Assembly: GCA_937949945.1 (NCBI GenBank)
Contig: CALFEQ010000011.1
Location: forward strand, 8,737 to 72,736
DNA: 64,000 nt
Reading direction: 5' to 3'
From: an uncultured Myxococcales bacterium
GTDB taxonomy: Bacteria; Myxococcota_A; Polyangia; Polyangiales; Polyangiaceae
Below the pieces are notes generated by a model. That model ran no database searches. It was given only the letters and a program-made list of their open reading frames with translations, and was not told the origin of the DNA. The stretch's first letter is position 1, and each line of letters begins with the position of its first letter. This document shows, piece after piece, positions 40,001 through 48,600 of this stretch. A program made the position numbers and the translations under genes.

Positions 40001-40010
40001 GCGGCATAAG
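40001..40010 (+). promoter_or_regulatory. GGCATAAG promoter-like motif
   Basis: GCGGCATAAG followed by AACGTCG, only 7 bases before ATG 40018. AAGT lies about 14 bases upstream of GGCATAAG. If it is a -10 element, the transcript would start almost at the start codon, that is, be leaderless. Confidence 0.5.
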
Positions 40011-40017
40011 AACGTCG

Positions 40018-40890
40018 ATGAACTACCAACAGGCGGTCAACCGCCTCGCCACGCCGAGAGCGCAGCTCTCGAAAAAGCTCGGGCACAAGCTGCTCCTCTA
40101 CTACGAGAGCAGCCCCGACGGCCTCTCGAAGAACATCCACCTCCGATACTTCGACACGGACATCCTCACCTGGTACCCCGACGGCGGCGTGCGCATCAGC
40201 GCCAAGGGGTTCTGGGACTCGCCGTGCACGCTGGACAAGATCAACAAGTACTCTCCGCGCGGCTGGCGGATGGAGAGGCACAACTGCCGGTGGGCGAAGC
40301 ATATGGTCTGCGCGTCGGTCACGATCCGCACGGACACGTGGGAGCTCGTGCGGTCGATGCCGTACGACGACAACGCGCTGTTCTACGAGAGCGGCAGGGC
40401 CGACCACAAAGGTAGCCCGCTCGAGGGCATCAACGCGAACGAGGTCGTGGACAGCATCGCCGAGACCGTGAAGGAGAGCGTGATGGCCTTCCTCTACGGC
40501 GAGCTCCGGCGACCGCACATCGAAGAGGACATCACGCACACGACCGAGAGGCTTCGCATCCTCGCCGAGATCGCGAAGTCGAGGAAGGCGGCGCCGGCGC
40601 TCGTCTGGGGCGTCATCGACACGATGTGGAAGAACAGCTTCCGGATGAACGAGCTCCAGCTCTACGACCCCGCGGTCTACCCGCTGACGGGCAAGCCGCG
40701 AAGCAACAAGGAGCGGATCGCCCAGATGGAGCACTTCATGCGGGTCGGCAACACCCGCATGCGCTACGCGAAGAACAGCGAGGAGTTCCACAGGATGAAG
40801 CGGGACCTCCTGGCCGAGTGCGAAGTCTTCCTCCTCCGCGAGCTCGGGTTCGAGGTGAAGGAGTACGAGCGGCGCGAGCGCTCGCCGTGA
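40018..40890 (+). CDS. Unknown protein under an ATAAG element
   Basis: The protein has 290 residues. Mixed alpha/beta N-terminal half (LGHKLLLYYESSPDGLSKNI, HLRYFDTDILTWYPDGGVRI), then helices (RLRILAEIAKSRKAAPALVW, DLLAECEVFLLRELGFEV). No recognised catalytic motif. A strong terminator follows. No ribosome site is visible, consistent with leaderless initiation. Confidence 0.75.
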   Translation: MNYQQAVNRLATPRAQLSKKLGHKLLLYYESSPDGLSKNIHLRYFDTDILTWYPDGGVRISAKGFWDSPCTLDKINKYSPRGWRMERHNCRWAKHMVCASVTIRTDTWELVRSMPYDDNALFYESGRADHKGSPLEGINANEVVDSIAETVKESVMAFLYGELRRPHIEEDITHTTERLRILAEIAKSRKAAPALVWGVIDTMWKNSFRMNELQLYDPAVYPLTGKPRSNKERIAQMEHFMRVGNTRMRYAKNSEEFHRMKRDLLAECEVFLLRELGFEVKEYERRERSP

Positions 40891-40899
40891 TGAAGAACA

Positions 40900-40925
40900 G
40901 GGAGCCGCACGCTCCCCTTTCTTTT
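40900..40925 (+). terminator. Rho-independent terminator
   Basis: GGGAGC-CGCAC-GCTCCC followed by CTTTCTTTTAGCCCC: a 6 bp GC stem with a U-rich tail, 10 bases after the stop of the 290-residue gene. The TTTAGCCCC continuation also follows two other plus-strand terminators here. Confidence 0.7.
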
Positions 40926-40947
40926 AGCCCCTCGGTATGTTGGAGGA

Positions 40948-41316
40948 ATGCCGCGCTCGAAGAAGAGACGCAAGAAGAAGGGGCCGCCGAGGGGTGGCGT
41001 GCACGCCATCCTGCGCCTCGACCCAGCCGTGCTACAGCTTCTCCAGAAACTCAGGGGAGTTCTGAATGCAAAGCTCAAAGAAACAGGACGACAGGAGCTC
41101 TTCCTCTCCGACGTCATCGCTCTCGTTGTCTCCGACGCCGTTATCGCCAACGCCGGAGACATTCAAGAAGAGTCAGGAGCGCTGGGACTCCATCGCCTCG
41201 CAGTTCAACTTGCCCCTCTCTTCGGAGCTGACGGGCTTGCCGCCAGTGGTCTTCCCAACGTTCCCGACGGTGCAGGAGCTCGCCGCTTCCGCCCAGCTCG
41301 CATCGCCTGGCACTAG
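40948..41316 (+). CDS. Small basic, possibly ribbon-helix-helix-type protein
   Basis: The frame has 122 codons with GGAGG close to the ATG. A very basic start (PRSKKRRKKKGPPRGG), then strand-helix-helix (HAILRLDPAVLQLLQKLRG, ELFLSDVIALVVSDAVI) suggest a DNA-binding fold. From about residue 72 the codon bias fades and the frame runs inside the next gene until its stop, so the last 45 residues are probably incidental. Confidence 0.6.
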   Translation: MPRSKKRRKKKGPPRGGVHAILRLDPAVLQLLQKLRGVLNAKLKETGRQELFLSDVIALVVSDAVIANAGDIQEESGALGLHRLAVQLAPLFGADGLAASGLPNVPDGAGARRFRPARIAWH

Positions 41317-41665
41317 GCCGACGGGGCTCTTCGAAGAGCTGCTGCAGTCGCGGCCGGAGGCGATCTACATCGATATCCTCGACCACCCCGAGAAGTTCGA
41401 GGACGGCGTGAAGGAGCTCGTCGAAGAGCTCGTCACCCACCGCCGCGAGCTCACCGCCCAGGAGCGCGAGCTCATGGACCGAGCTGTGCTCGACTTCCTC
41501 GCGAAGCCGAAGGACCAGCCAGCGCCGAAGCCCATGCCGAAGAAGGTCGACGAGCGGGCCGAGATGGCCGAGGCGCTCGACGAGGAACTCCGCGCGGAGA
41601 TTGTCGAGCCGCCTGCCGCGGCAGCGGCGAACAACGGAGAGCCGCCCGCCTTCTGGTGGCTCTGA
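41066..41665 (+). CDS. Unknown protein with overprinted Ser/Pro-rich N-terminus
   Basis: The protein has 199 residues. GGGGAG lies six bases before ATG 41066, which fixes a start deep inside the previous gene. Residues 1-33 are Ser/Thr/Pro-rich, encoded antiphase to the DNA-binding segment of the neighbour. From residue 34 (FKKSQERWDSIASQ) the sequence looks conserved: helical, acidic, ending in a Pro/Ala linker and AFWWL. Function unknown. Confidence 0.65.
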   Translation: MQSSKKQDDRSSSSPTSSLSLSPTPLSPTPETFKKSQERWDSIASQFNLPLSSELTGLPPVVFPTFPTVQELAASAQLASPGTRPTGLFEELLQSRPEAIYIDILDHPEKFEDGVKELVEELVTHRRELTAQERELMDRAVLDFLAKPKDQPAPKPMPKKVDERAEMAEALDEELRAEIVEPPAAAAANNGEPPAFWWL

Positions 41666-41677
41666 AAGAGAAACGCC

Positions 41678-41695
41678 CTCGGTGCTTCCACCGAG
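41678..41695. terminator. Hairpin between convergent genes
   Basis: CTCGGTG-CTTC-CACCGAG, 7 bp perfect stem with tetraloop, in the 58-base gap between a plus-strand and a minus-strand gene end. Probably a bidirectional terminator. Confidence 0.5.
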
Positions 41696-41723
41696 AGCGC
41701 GCTCTACCGCAGGTCACCGGAGA

Positions 41724-42413
41724 TCAGACCGTCGGGTCGTATTCGTAGTAGACGGCGTAGTCGTTCGTGCCGTTGGGCGCCGTCGCCGGGGTGTACGAGC
41801 TCTCGGCGGCGTTGAGCGTGCCGGTGGTGACCGCCGCGCCGGCAGCGACCTCGCGGATGATCACCGCGAGTCCTGCGCGCTCCTTCGGCTTCTTCGGCAG
41901 GTACATCGCACTGCCGATACCGATCGAGACCGTCGCGTCGGTGCCATCGGCGGGCGGGTACTCGATCTTCTCGATGTCCGTCCAGAGCTTCGTGCCCGTC
42001 GCGACCGTGGCCGTCTGCGCGAGGGTCACAGTCTCGGTCTGAGGGACGCCATTCGGGCCCTTACCGGTGATCGTCGCCGTCGCCGGCGCGTCCGACGGCG
42101 TGCTGCCGCCGGTCGTGAAGGTGAGGTTGCGCGGCTCGTTCGCGAGAGTCGTGAGCCCGCCCGAGAGGAGGTCGGCCTTCGTCAGTACCACCGGCGCAGC
42201 GACCGTCGCCGTCGCCGCCTTGAGCAGCTCAGCACCGGCAGCGGCCGGGTTGGTGAACTCGACGACGGCGATGGCGGCCATCGGCTCGAGCTCGTCGTTG
42301 ACGTCGTGGCGAAGGTCCGCGACCTCGCCCGCGACGCCACCGGACCCACGCAGAAGGTGAGGCTTCTGCGCGCGCTGCTTGCTCATCAAACCCGAACCCA
42401 CTGAAGTCGACAT
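41724..42413 (-). CDS. Putative virion surface or decoration protein
   Basis: The protein has 229 residues from ATG 42413 with GAGGACACC upstream. Residues 75-200 are beta-rich, Thr/Gly/Ala-rich (LTFTTGGSTPSDAPATATIT, then a TDIEKIEYP segment and VSIGIGSAMYLP), like small phage capsid or tail surface proteins. It is the last gene of the virion cluster on this side. Confidence 0.65.
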   Translation of the reverse strand: MSTSVGSGLMSKQRAQKPHLLRGSGGVAGEVADLRHDVNDELEPMAAIAVVEFTNPAAAGAELLKAATATVAAPVVLTKADLLSGGLTTLANEPRNLTFTTGGSTPSDAPATATITGKGPNGVPQTETVTLAQTATVATGTKLWTDIEKIEYPPADGTDATVSIGIGSAMYLPKKPKERAGLAVIIREVAAGAAVTTGTLNAAESSYTPATAPNGTNDYAVYYEYDPTV

Positions 42414-42423
42414 GGTGTCCTCA

Positions 42424-43608
42424 TTACATGAATGGCGTGCTGCGATCGGGCACACCGTACTGGTTTACCCCGTAGGCAGGAATAGCCCCACCCGCGTTGT
42501 ACTGAGCCGCGTGTGGCTCACGCCCGAGTATCTCGAGACCCTTCTTCGCGCCGGCGTGAAGGGCGTAGAGGCCCGCGGCGCCCGCGGCGAGCGCAGGGAG
42601 CTTCCACTTCCACTTCCCATCAGCGAGACCGGTCCTCTGCCAGGCCTTCTGCAGATCGAACCCTTCCTCGCCGGGGGCTGAGGAACCGGCCGCGGCACCA
42701 CCAGGGGGCGCGGCCTGCGCCGGCGGCGGCGGCGGCGGCTGGACTTGCTGCACGGCGTGGTTGCCGGACTGGGGCGCCGCGGCCTGACTGCGGTAGGGGG
42801 CCGCAAGAGCCTGGTCGCGCGCCCGGGCGCGCGCCGCATCGATGGCTTTGCCCTCATTCAGCATGCGCCGGGTGTTCCCCTGCCAGAAAGAGCCCCGCGT
42901 GAGCGGCTGATGAGGAAGGGGCGGGGGCTTGGGGGTGAGGGCGTCGACCTTGGCCAGCCACCGGCCGGTCGGAGTGAAGTTTCTCTTGATGGAGCTCTTT
43001 GCCTTCGAGAGCGCCTGCCCCACCGCCCCAGGTTTCTGGACTGGAGTGACGCCCAGCTCCTTCGCCGCGCGCAGGAAGCGTGAATTGGCACCAAAACCGC
43101 TCGCGGTCTGGGCCATGCTCTTCAGTCCCGTTCTGAACCCTTTGGCGACGGTACCGAGAACCGGGCCAATGCCAGCGTCCTTCTCGAGTGCGTAGTGCGC
43201 GAGATCGGAGCCGATTGCACTCGCCATCCGAACCATGCCCTCGTCCATACCGAGCGGGACGTCCTCACCCATGAGCTGCCGGGGGACACCCTGGAGCGGC
43301 GCGCCGAGGCCCACGCCCTCGCCGCGCGCAGCCTGGAGCGCCAGCAGGATGAGGGGCATCCGGGTGTGCCGCGCGGCCTCGCGGACGGGGGCCATCTTCT
43401 GGTCCTCTATCATCCGGAAGATGTGGTTCATCCGCTCGGCCTGCGCCGAGAGCATCTCCTCGCGCAGGCGCGCGTTGCGCGCCCGGTTCGCCTCCAGGAG
43501 CCCGATCGCGAGGCGCGCAGCGAGCGCTTTCCCACCCGCGACTTTCTCGAGGAGGACGTCCTCGTTGCCGAAGGCATGAAGCAGGCGGAGGTCGGGGAGG
43601 GGCTTCAT
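42424..43608 (-). CDS. Putative internal virion or membrane-contact protein
   Basis: The protein has 394 residues. The N-terminal 140 residues are helical, Arg/Ala-rich. A Pro-rich segment with eight consecutive prolines lies near residue 285. A hydrophobic helix (KLPALAAGAAGLYALHAGA) lies near 340. EKDAGIGPVLG near residue 145 resembles the EKTAG/KKAS boundary-type motifs of other virion proteins. Probably packaged or membrane-associated; function unknown. Confidence 0.65.
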   Translation of the reverse strand: MKPLPDLRLLHAFGNEDVLLEKVAGGKALAARLAIGLLEANRARNARLREEMLSAQAERMNHIFRMIEDQKMAPVREAARHTRMPLILLALQAARGEGVGLGAPLQGVPRQLMGEDVPLGMDEGMVRMASAIGSDLAHYALEKDAGIGPVLGTVAKGFRTGLKSMAQTASGFGANSRFLRAAKELGVTPVQKPGAVGQALSKAKSSIKRNFTPTGRWLAKVDALTPKPPPLPHQPLTRGSFWQGNTRRMLNEGKAIDAARARARDQALAAPYRSQAAAPQSGNHAVQQVQPPPPPPAQAAPPGGAAAGSSAPGEEGFDLQKAWQRTGLADGKWKWKLPALAAGAAGLYALHAGAKKGLEILGREPHAAQYNAGGAIPAYGVNQYGVPDRSTPFM

Positions 43609-43964
43609 TCGTCGGAGTCGAACGGCGGCGGTTTCGTGAGCAGGAGGATGTTCTGCAGATGCTGGCGGACTTCGTGCTGGGTGGCGTTGAGCGCGGCGAG
43701 CTCCGGGGACTCGGTGAAGGTGGCGAGGTTCAGCGGGGTCGGCGGGATCGAGGCGGCGCGCTCGATAAAGTCGTCGGTCAGCGCGGCGAAGGCACCGGAG
43801 TCGAGCTCGTCATCGGCGGGGTGTTCCCCCGCGGCTTCGAGCGCGACGAGGCCGGCGATTAGCGCTTCGTCGGTCCCGGGAACTCCCCGGAGGTCGTACG
43901 GCGAGAACTCATGGCTCGAAGCCAGCCTTCGATATGCCCCAGGGCGCGACTGATCTCTTGCCAT
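43605..43964 (-). CDS. Unknown acidic protein
   Basis: The protein has 119 residues. The first 35 codons overlap the previous gene. Central helix DEALIAGLVALEAAGEHPAD and C-terminal helix LAALNATQHEVRQHLQNILL. No strong ribosome site, but no other start codon exists in frame. It may be translated by coupling. Confidence 0.6.
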   Translation of the reverse strand: MARDQSRPGAYRRLASSHEFSPYDLRGVPGTDEALIAGLVALEAAGEHPADDELDSGAFAALTDDFIERAASIPPTPLNLATFTESPELAALNATQHEVRQHLQNILLLTKPPPFDSDE

Positions 43965-44398
43965 TGTTCTTGCTGTCCCTTCACGTGCTGCGTGAACATC
44001 TCGTTGAATTTCTTGATGGCCTCTTCGCAGTTCTGAACCCGGGCCTGAAGAGCGAGGAAGTTCTCGGTCAGCTTGCTCGTGAGTCGACGCTCCTCCCTGC
44101 GTTCCTTCCCTCGCCCCCTCAGCTCGCTGTACAGCGAATCGAACTCTTCGTTGACGTCCTTCTTGAGATCCTCGATCAGCTTCCTCAGCGCACCAATGTC
44201 TTCAGGGTACTTCTTCTCGAGCCACTTCTCCGTGTGATTCTTGACCCAGTCCTCGGTCTTGGGGAGCCGTTCACGTTCGATGGTACGGAGTCGGTCTTCG
44301 AAGTTCTTGGTGACCTTCCAAATCGTGCCCGCAACGCCGCCGACGCCGGACAGCACCGGCGGGACGACCTTCCATGCGAGCTCGATGAGACCGGACAC
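43859..44398 (-). CDS. Coiled-coil protein
   Basis: The protein has 179 residues. Residues 1-30 contain a hydrophobic start (LAWKVVPPVLSGVGGVAG) followed by a long coiled coil from about 30 to 165 (LRKLIEDLKKDVNEEFDSLY). It could be a spanin, neck whisker or tail-associated fibre; the hydrophobic start next to a rod fits a membrane-anchored rod. Confidence 0.7.
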   Translation of the reverse strand: MSGLIELAWKVVPPVLSGVGGVAGTIWKVTKNFEDRLRTIERERLPKTEDWVKNHTEKWLEKKYPEDIGALRKLIEDLKKDVNEEFDSLYSELRGRGKERREERRLTSKLTENFLALQARVQNCEEAIKKFNEMFTQHVKGQQEQWQEISRALGHIEGWLRAMSSRRTTSGEFPGPTKR

Positions 44399-44410
44399 TT
44401 CATGACTCCC

Positions 44411-44791
44411 TCAGCCGAGCAGCCACACGCGGACTCGGCCAGCTCCGGTGTACGCAATGGACATCGCAGTGATGCCCGCCGAGGGTGTCGGCGAGCCGAA
44501 AGCGAAGAACCCGCCGGCCGAGAGCTCGACGGGCTTGTTGCCCCCGTTGATGGTGACGTTGATCACGGGCGCGCCGACCGCGGGCTCGTAGACGACGAGC
44601 GCCGCCTTCGCGCCCGCCGCCGGCATCGTACCGAAGTCCACCGCCTGCGATCCCGTTCCCGCCGGAAAGCTGAACTCGAACTCAGCCTTCGAGTCGTACT
44701 GGTTCGAGATGCCGAAGGGCAGCGGCTCGAACGAGAGCCCGGGGGCTCCCGGCAGGTTCAACTTCCCGTCAATGGAGAACGGAGTGCTCAT
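44411..44791 (-). CDS. Small beta-sandwich virion protein
   Basis: The protein has 126 residues from ATG 44791, overlapping the tube gene stop as TGATG. Beta-rich throughout (VINVTINGGNKPVELSAGGF, then a SIAYTGAGRVRVWLLG end), a pattern common in tail tip or surface proteins. Co-translated with the tube gene. Confidence 0.7.
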   Translation of the reverse strand: MSTPFSIDGKLNLPGAPGLSFEPLPFGISNQYDSKAEFEFSFPAGTGSQAVDFGTMPAAGAKAALVVYEPAVGAPVINVTINGGNKPVELSAGGFFAFGSPTPSAGITAMSIAYTGAGRVRVWLLG

Positions 44792-45564
44792 CAGCCGACG
44801 AGGCCCGGGAAGGTGACGTTGGCGCCGCCGGCGTTGCCGCCGTTGTTGCTGCCGCTCGAGATGAGTGCGAGCGCGGCGACCTGCACCGGCACGCAGCGCT
44901 CGAACTGCACCGCGACCTGCTCCTGGATGAGCACGCCATGCGCGTCGGTCGCCCAGGTGTGGTTCGGCAGGTAGCAAGCCTCGAAGTACACCGCGCCCAG
45001 GGTCTCCTGGTTGACGTCGCGGATGTACATCAGCATGCCGACCGGCTGCGCGAAGAGGTCGGACGCCAAGTTGAGGTAGATGTTCTCGTACCCCGGCGGG
45101 ATGACGACGTCGTGCGGGTTCGCCATGACCTGCGCGCCCGCGTTCGGGAACATCGCCGGCACGAGCGTCGGCGGCACGAGGTCCTGGTAGTAGGCGTACA
45201 GGATCCGCAGGAGCGAGCTCCCGTGGTAGTACACACGCCCGAGACCAATCTGCCCGACCGTGCGGCCACCGATGAAGTAGCTGCGCTCCGACCCGATCTC
45301 GAAGAGGCGGGCGAAGTTGCGGGAGTGGTTGAGGGAGAAGTTCTGGACGATGCCAATCGGGTAGACGATCTGGTTCGCCGCCTGCCCCGGTGCAGTCGCC
45401 CCGCCAATCGCGCCGGCAACCGCCGCCGCCCCACCGATGTTGGCGAGGCGCGGGGGACCGGCGGCGAGCAGTGTAAACCCCGCGTTGGCGTAGGCGCCGT
45501 CGACGAGGCCGCCCTGAACGTACCCCGTGTACGGGGACCAATCACTGAAAGTGCCGCCGGCCAT
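44791..45564 (-). CDS. Tail tube protein (probable)
   Basis: The protein has 257 residues directly downstream of the sheath gene, the standard position of the tube in contractile tails. Features: VQNFSLNHSRNFARLFEIGS, a strand pair with SYFIGGRTVGQIGLGRVYY and VDYE-like loops, and a beta-rich C-terminus ending in a Gly/Asn loop. A GGAG ribosome site precedes the ATG. Tube proteins polymerise inside the sheath. Confidence 0.7.
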   Translation of the reverse strand: MAGGTFSDWSPYTGYVQGGLVDGAYANAGFTLLAAGPPRLANIGGAAAVAGAIGGATAPGQAANQIVYPIGIVQNFSLNHSRNFARLFEIGSERSYFIGGRTVGQIGLGRVYYHGSSLLRILYAYYQDLVPPTLVPAMFPNAGAQVMANPHDVVIPPGYENIYLNLASDLFAQPVGMLMYIRDVNQETLGAVYFEACYLPNHTWATDAHGVLIQEQVAVQFERCVPVQVAALALISSGSNNGGNAGGANVTFPGLVG

Positions 45565-45614
45565 GTAGTTCTCCTTCGAGTTATTCTTCTTACGGTATCA
45601 GACCGAACCGGCCC

Positions 45615-48600
45615 TCAGATAACCAACGTCAAACGGATGTAATTGCAGGGATACGGGACATCGAGCGTGACGTCGATGAGCACCGTGTCCGGCACATTCT
45701 CGTCCTGCACGATGTTGTTCATGTTCGCGCCGATGAGGACGCCGATGTCGGTCAGGAACTGGAGCAGGCCCTGAACGACGTGCCCGAGGCTGTCGAGGAA
45801 GCCCTGGGTGATGTTGAACCGTCCGATGTAGTTCTTCAGGCCGCTGCGCATGAACTTCGCGGTAAAGTCCACGACTTTCACGACCGAGTCCGTGCGGGTC
45901 TCGATCGAGGTCATGTCCGTCGTCAGCGCCATGCGTGACGTGAGGGGTGCGCCCTCGACGTCCTGCACGACGATGTAGTTGCCGCCGGCCGCGATGATGT
46001 TGAGCTGCTTCTCGGTGAAGTAGCCGTTCGAGCCGATGACCTTCGTGAACCCCGTCATCGGGAAGTTCGTGAAGGACTGCTGCGGCGGCTGCTGACCGAT
46101 CATGCCCGCGATGGCCGCGCACATGTAGAAGCCGTCGACCTCCTGCTCGATACCGCCGATGATCGCCGCCGCCTTGTCCGGGACGATCGACCAGAAGCGG
46201 CGGTTCAGGAAGGACTGGCCGAGACCCTGGTAGGTCTCCGCGATGCCCTGCTTGTCGAGGGTGCCGTCGGGCCGCACAAGCGATGCTCCGCGGACGCGCA
46301 CCGCGAACGGCTCGTTGATGAGCGCGCTCGGGAGGGGCGGGTCGTTGAAGTCGGTCGTCGCGTAGAACCCGTCGTCGTTCTCGCCCGCGGCGAAGGTCGT
46401 CCGGATGGTGACCTGGCTGCCGGAGATGGAGGCGATGGAATACCGCTTGTTGTCCGACGCGATGTCGATGAAGAGGCCCGAGGAGACGGGGATCGTCCCG
46501 ACCGGGTTGATGCCGGCCGAGAGGACGAGCGCCGGGAGGTTCACGATGCCGGTGTCGAACACCGTGCCGCTCGAGCCGATCGTGTTGCCGCTGAGGCCCG
46601 ACGCGACGAGCGTGTCGAGCTTCTTCGTGGGGGCGGAGAAGTTGAAGAGGCAGATGCGCTCTCCCTTCGCCGCCGGCGCGCTCATCGCGGTCACGTGGGT
46701 GTTGAATACCTGCGCGACCGCCTCGTCGTGGGTGAGCGGCGCGATCGCGTAGACCTCGTACGCCTCGAGGAACTCGGCGGCGCGGGTGAAGGCTTCGACC
46801 GTGCCGAACGGGGCGTCGGCGCTGATGGCGTCGACGCCGAGGCCCTGGACCTGGCAGCCCGGCGCATTCTGGAGCGCGAACTGGAGGCCGAGCGCCAGCG
46901 GGTTGTTCACGTTCACCGGCGCGAGAAGGCTCTCGAGCTGGCTCGTGTTGTCGAGCTTCAGCAGGTTCGGATTCCGCGCGCGCGGCGAGACGTCCTGGCG
47001 GACCGCGCGGTACGACAGGTAGATCGGCGCCTTGCCCTCGAGCGGGTTGCCGATCGTGTCGCGGAGGAGGTCGTGCTTGAGCTGCGGGTCACCCTGGAGG
47101 TCGACCACGAGCTCGGGGTTCGGCCGCCCGCTGTTGCCCGGCGAGAGGTTCTTGGCGACCATCGTGAACTTGTCGCCGAGCGCGCTCGTGATCGGGATCT
47201 GCTTGTCGAGGCGGATGCGCGCGGTGTTGCCCCCGGGGGCGACCTGCGTGATGCGCCCGACGAGCGAGCCGTCGACGTAGAAGTCGTCGCCCGACGCCGG
47301 CGGGAACCCGCCGCCGTTGAAGCGGAAGAACTCCCCGCGCTGGTTCACGTCGAAGCCGAGGAGGAAGGCCGCCTCGTTCGAGCTCGCGGCAACCACCCGG
47401 ACGTACGCCCTCTGGCCCACCGCCGCGGTGCCATTGAGACGGATGCGGAGCGCGCCGGAGACGACCTCCGCGGTGCCGTTCGCGCCGAGGGTGGTGTTGA
47501 GGGAGGTCGCAACGTCGCTCGCCGTGCTGCCCCCGGTGAGGCCGGAGAAGGTGTGCTCGACGATCGTCCCGTTGAGGTCGACCCGGAGCTTCTTCGTGTT
47601 GAGCGCGGTGAAGTCCGGTGCGATGTCCGTGAGAAGCCGCTGCCCCGTGACGCTCGGCACGAGGCCGAGGACCGGGAGCGCGGTGCCCTCGATGATCTTG
47701 AACGTGCTCTCCTCGCCGAGGATGTTGGAGGTGAGCACGAGCTGCTGGTTGCCGTTCGCCGTCGCCGTGAGCTGCCCGCCCCAGAACGCGTTGAGCTGGT
47801 CGAGGATCGCCGCCTGGTTCGCCGGCGCGTCGAAGACGAGGGTCTGCGGCTCGCGACCGTTGACGCTCATCTTCAGGGTCAGGCCGTCGAGGTCGCCCGG
47901 GAGGGTGAGGCTCGAGAGGTCGACGAGGCCGGTCACGACCGCCGCCGTGCCCGGCGCCGTGAGGTTGTAGCCGGTGAGCTCGACGAGCGGGGAGACCGCG
48001 TCGCCGTTGCCGTCGTCCACGACCTTGATGCCGCTAGTGCCGCTCGCGGTGTTGTTCGGCGCGGCGAAGCCGAGCGGGGTGACCGCGGTGCCACCGATGA
48101 TCTCCACCTTCGAGGAGGCGCCCTGCGTCTTCGACGTGATGCGGAGACCCGTGGAGATGGAGCCGTAGACGCCGCCGAGCGCGTCGTTGAACTGCTGGAC
48201 GAGCTCGTTTGCGGACTGCGGCTTGCCGAAGGTGACCGTGATCGGAGCGCCGCCGTCGAGCTTCACGAGGAGGGTCTTGTCGTCGACCGCGCCCGCGCCG
48301 TTGAGCGTGAGCCCGCCGATGCCGAGCGCGGCGTTCGCCGTGCCCGCGCCGACCGAGATGACGTCGCCGACCGCGCCCGTGATCCGGAGGTTCGTCGCGT
48401 TGATCGACGCCGTGACGCCGGGCCACGTCGACTCGATCGCCGCGAGGAGCGCCGCCTGGTTGGCCGCGTTCGTCGTGCCGTCCAGGGTGAGCGTCGTCGA
48501 GATGCCGTTCCGGACGAGGATGATCGTGAGGCCGTCGAGTGTTCCGCCGCCGCCGTAGAGAGCGCCATCGGTCGCATCGGCGTTGCCGGTGAAGAAGGCA

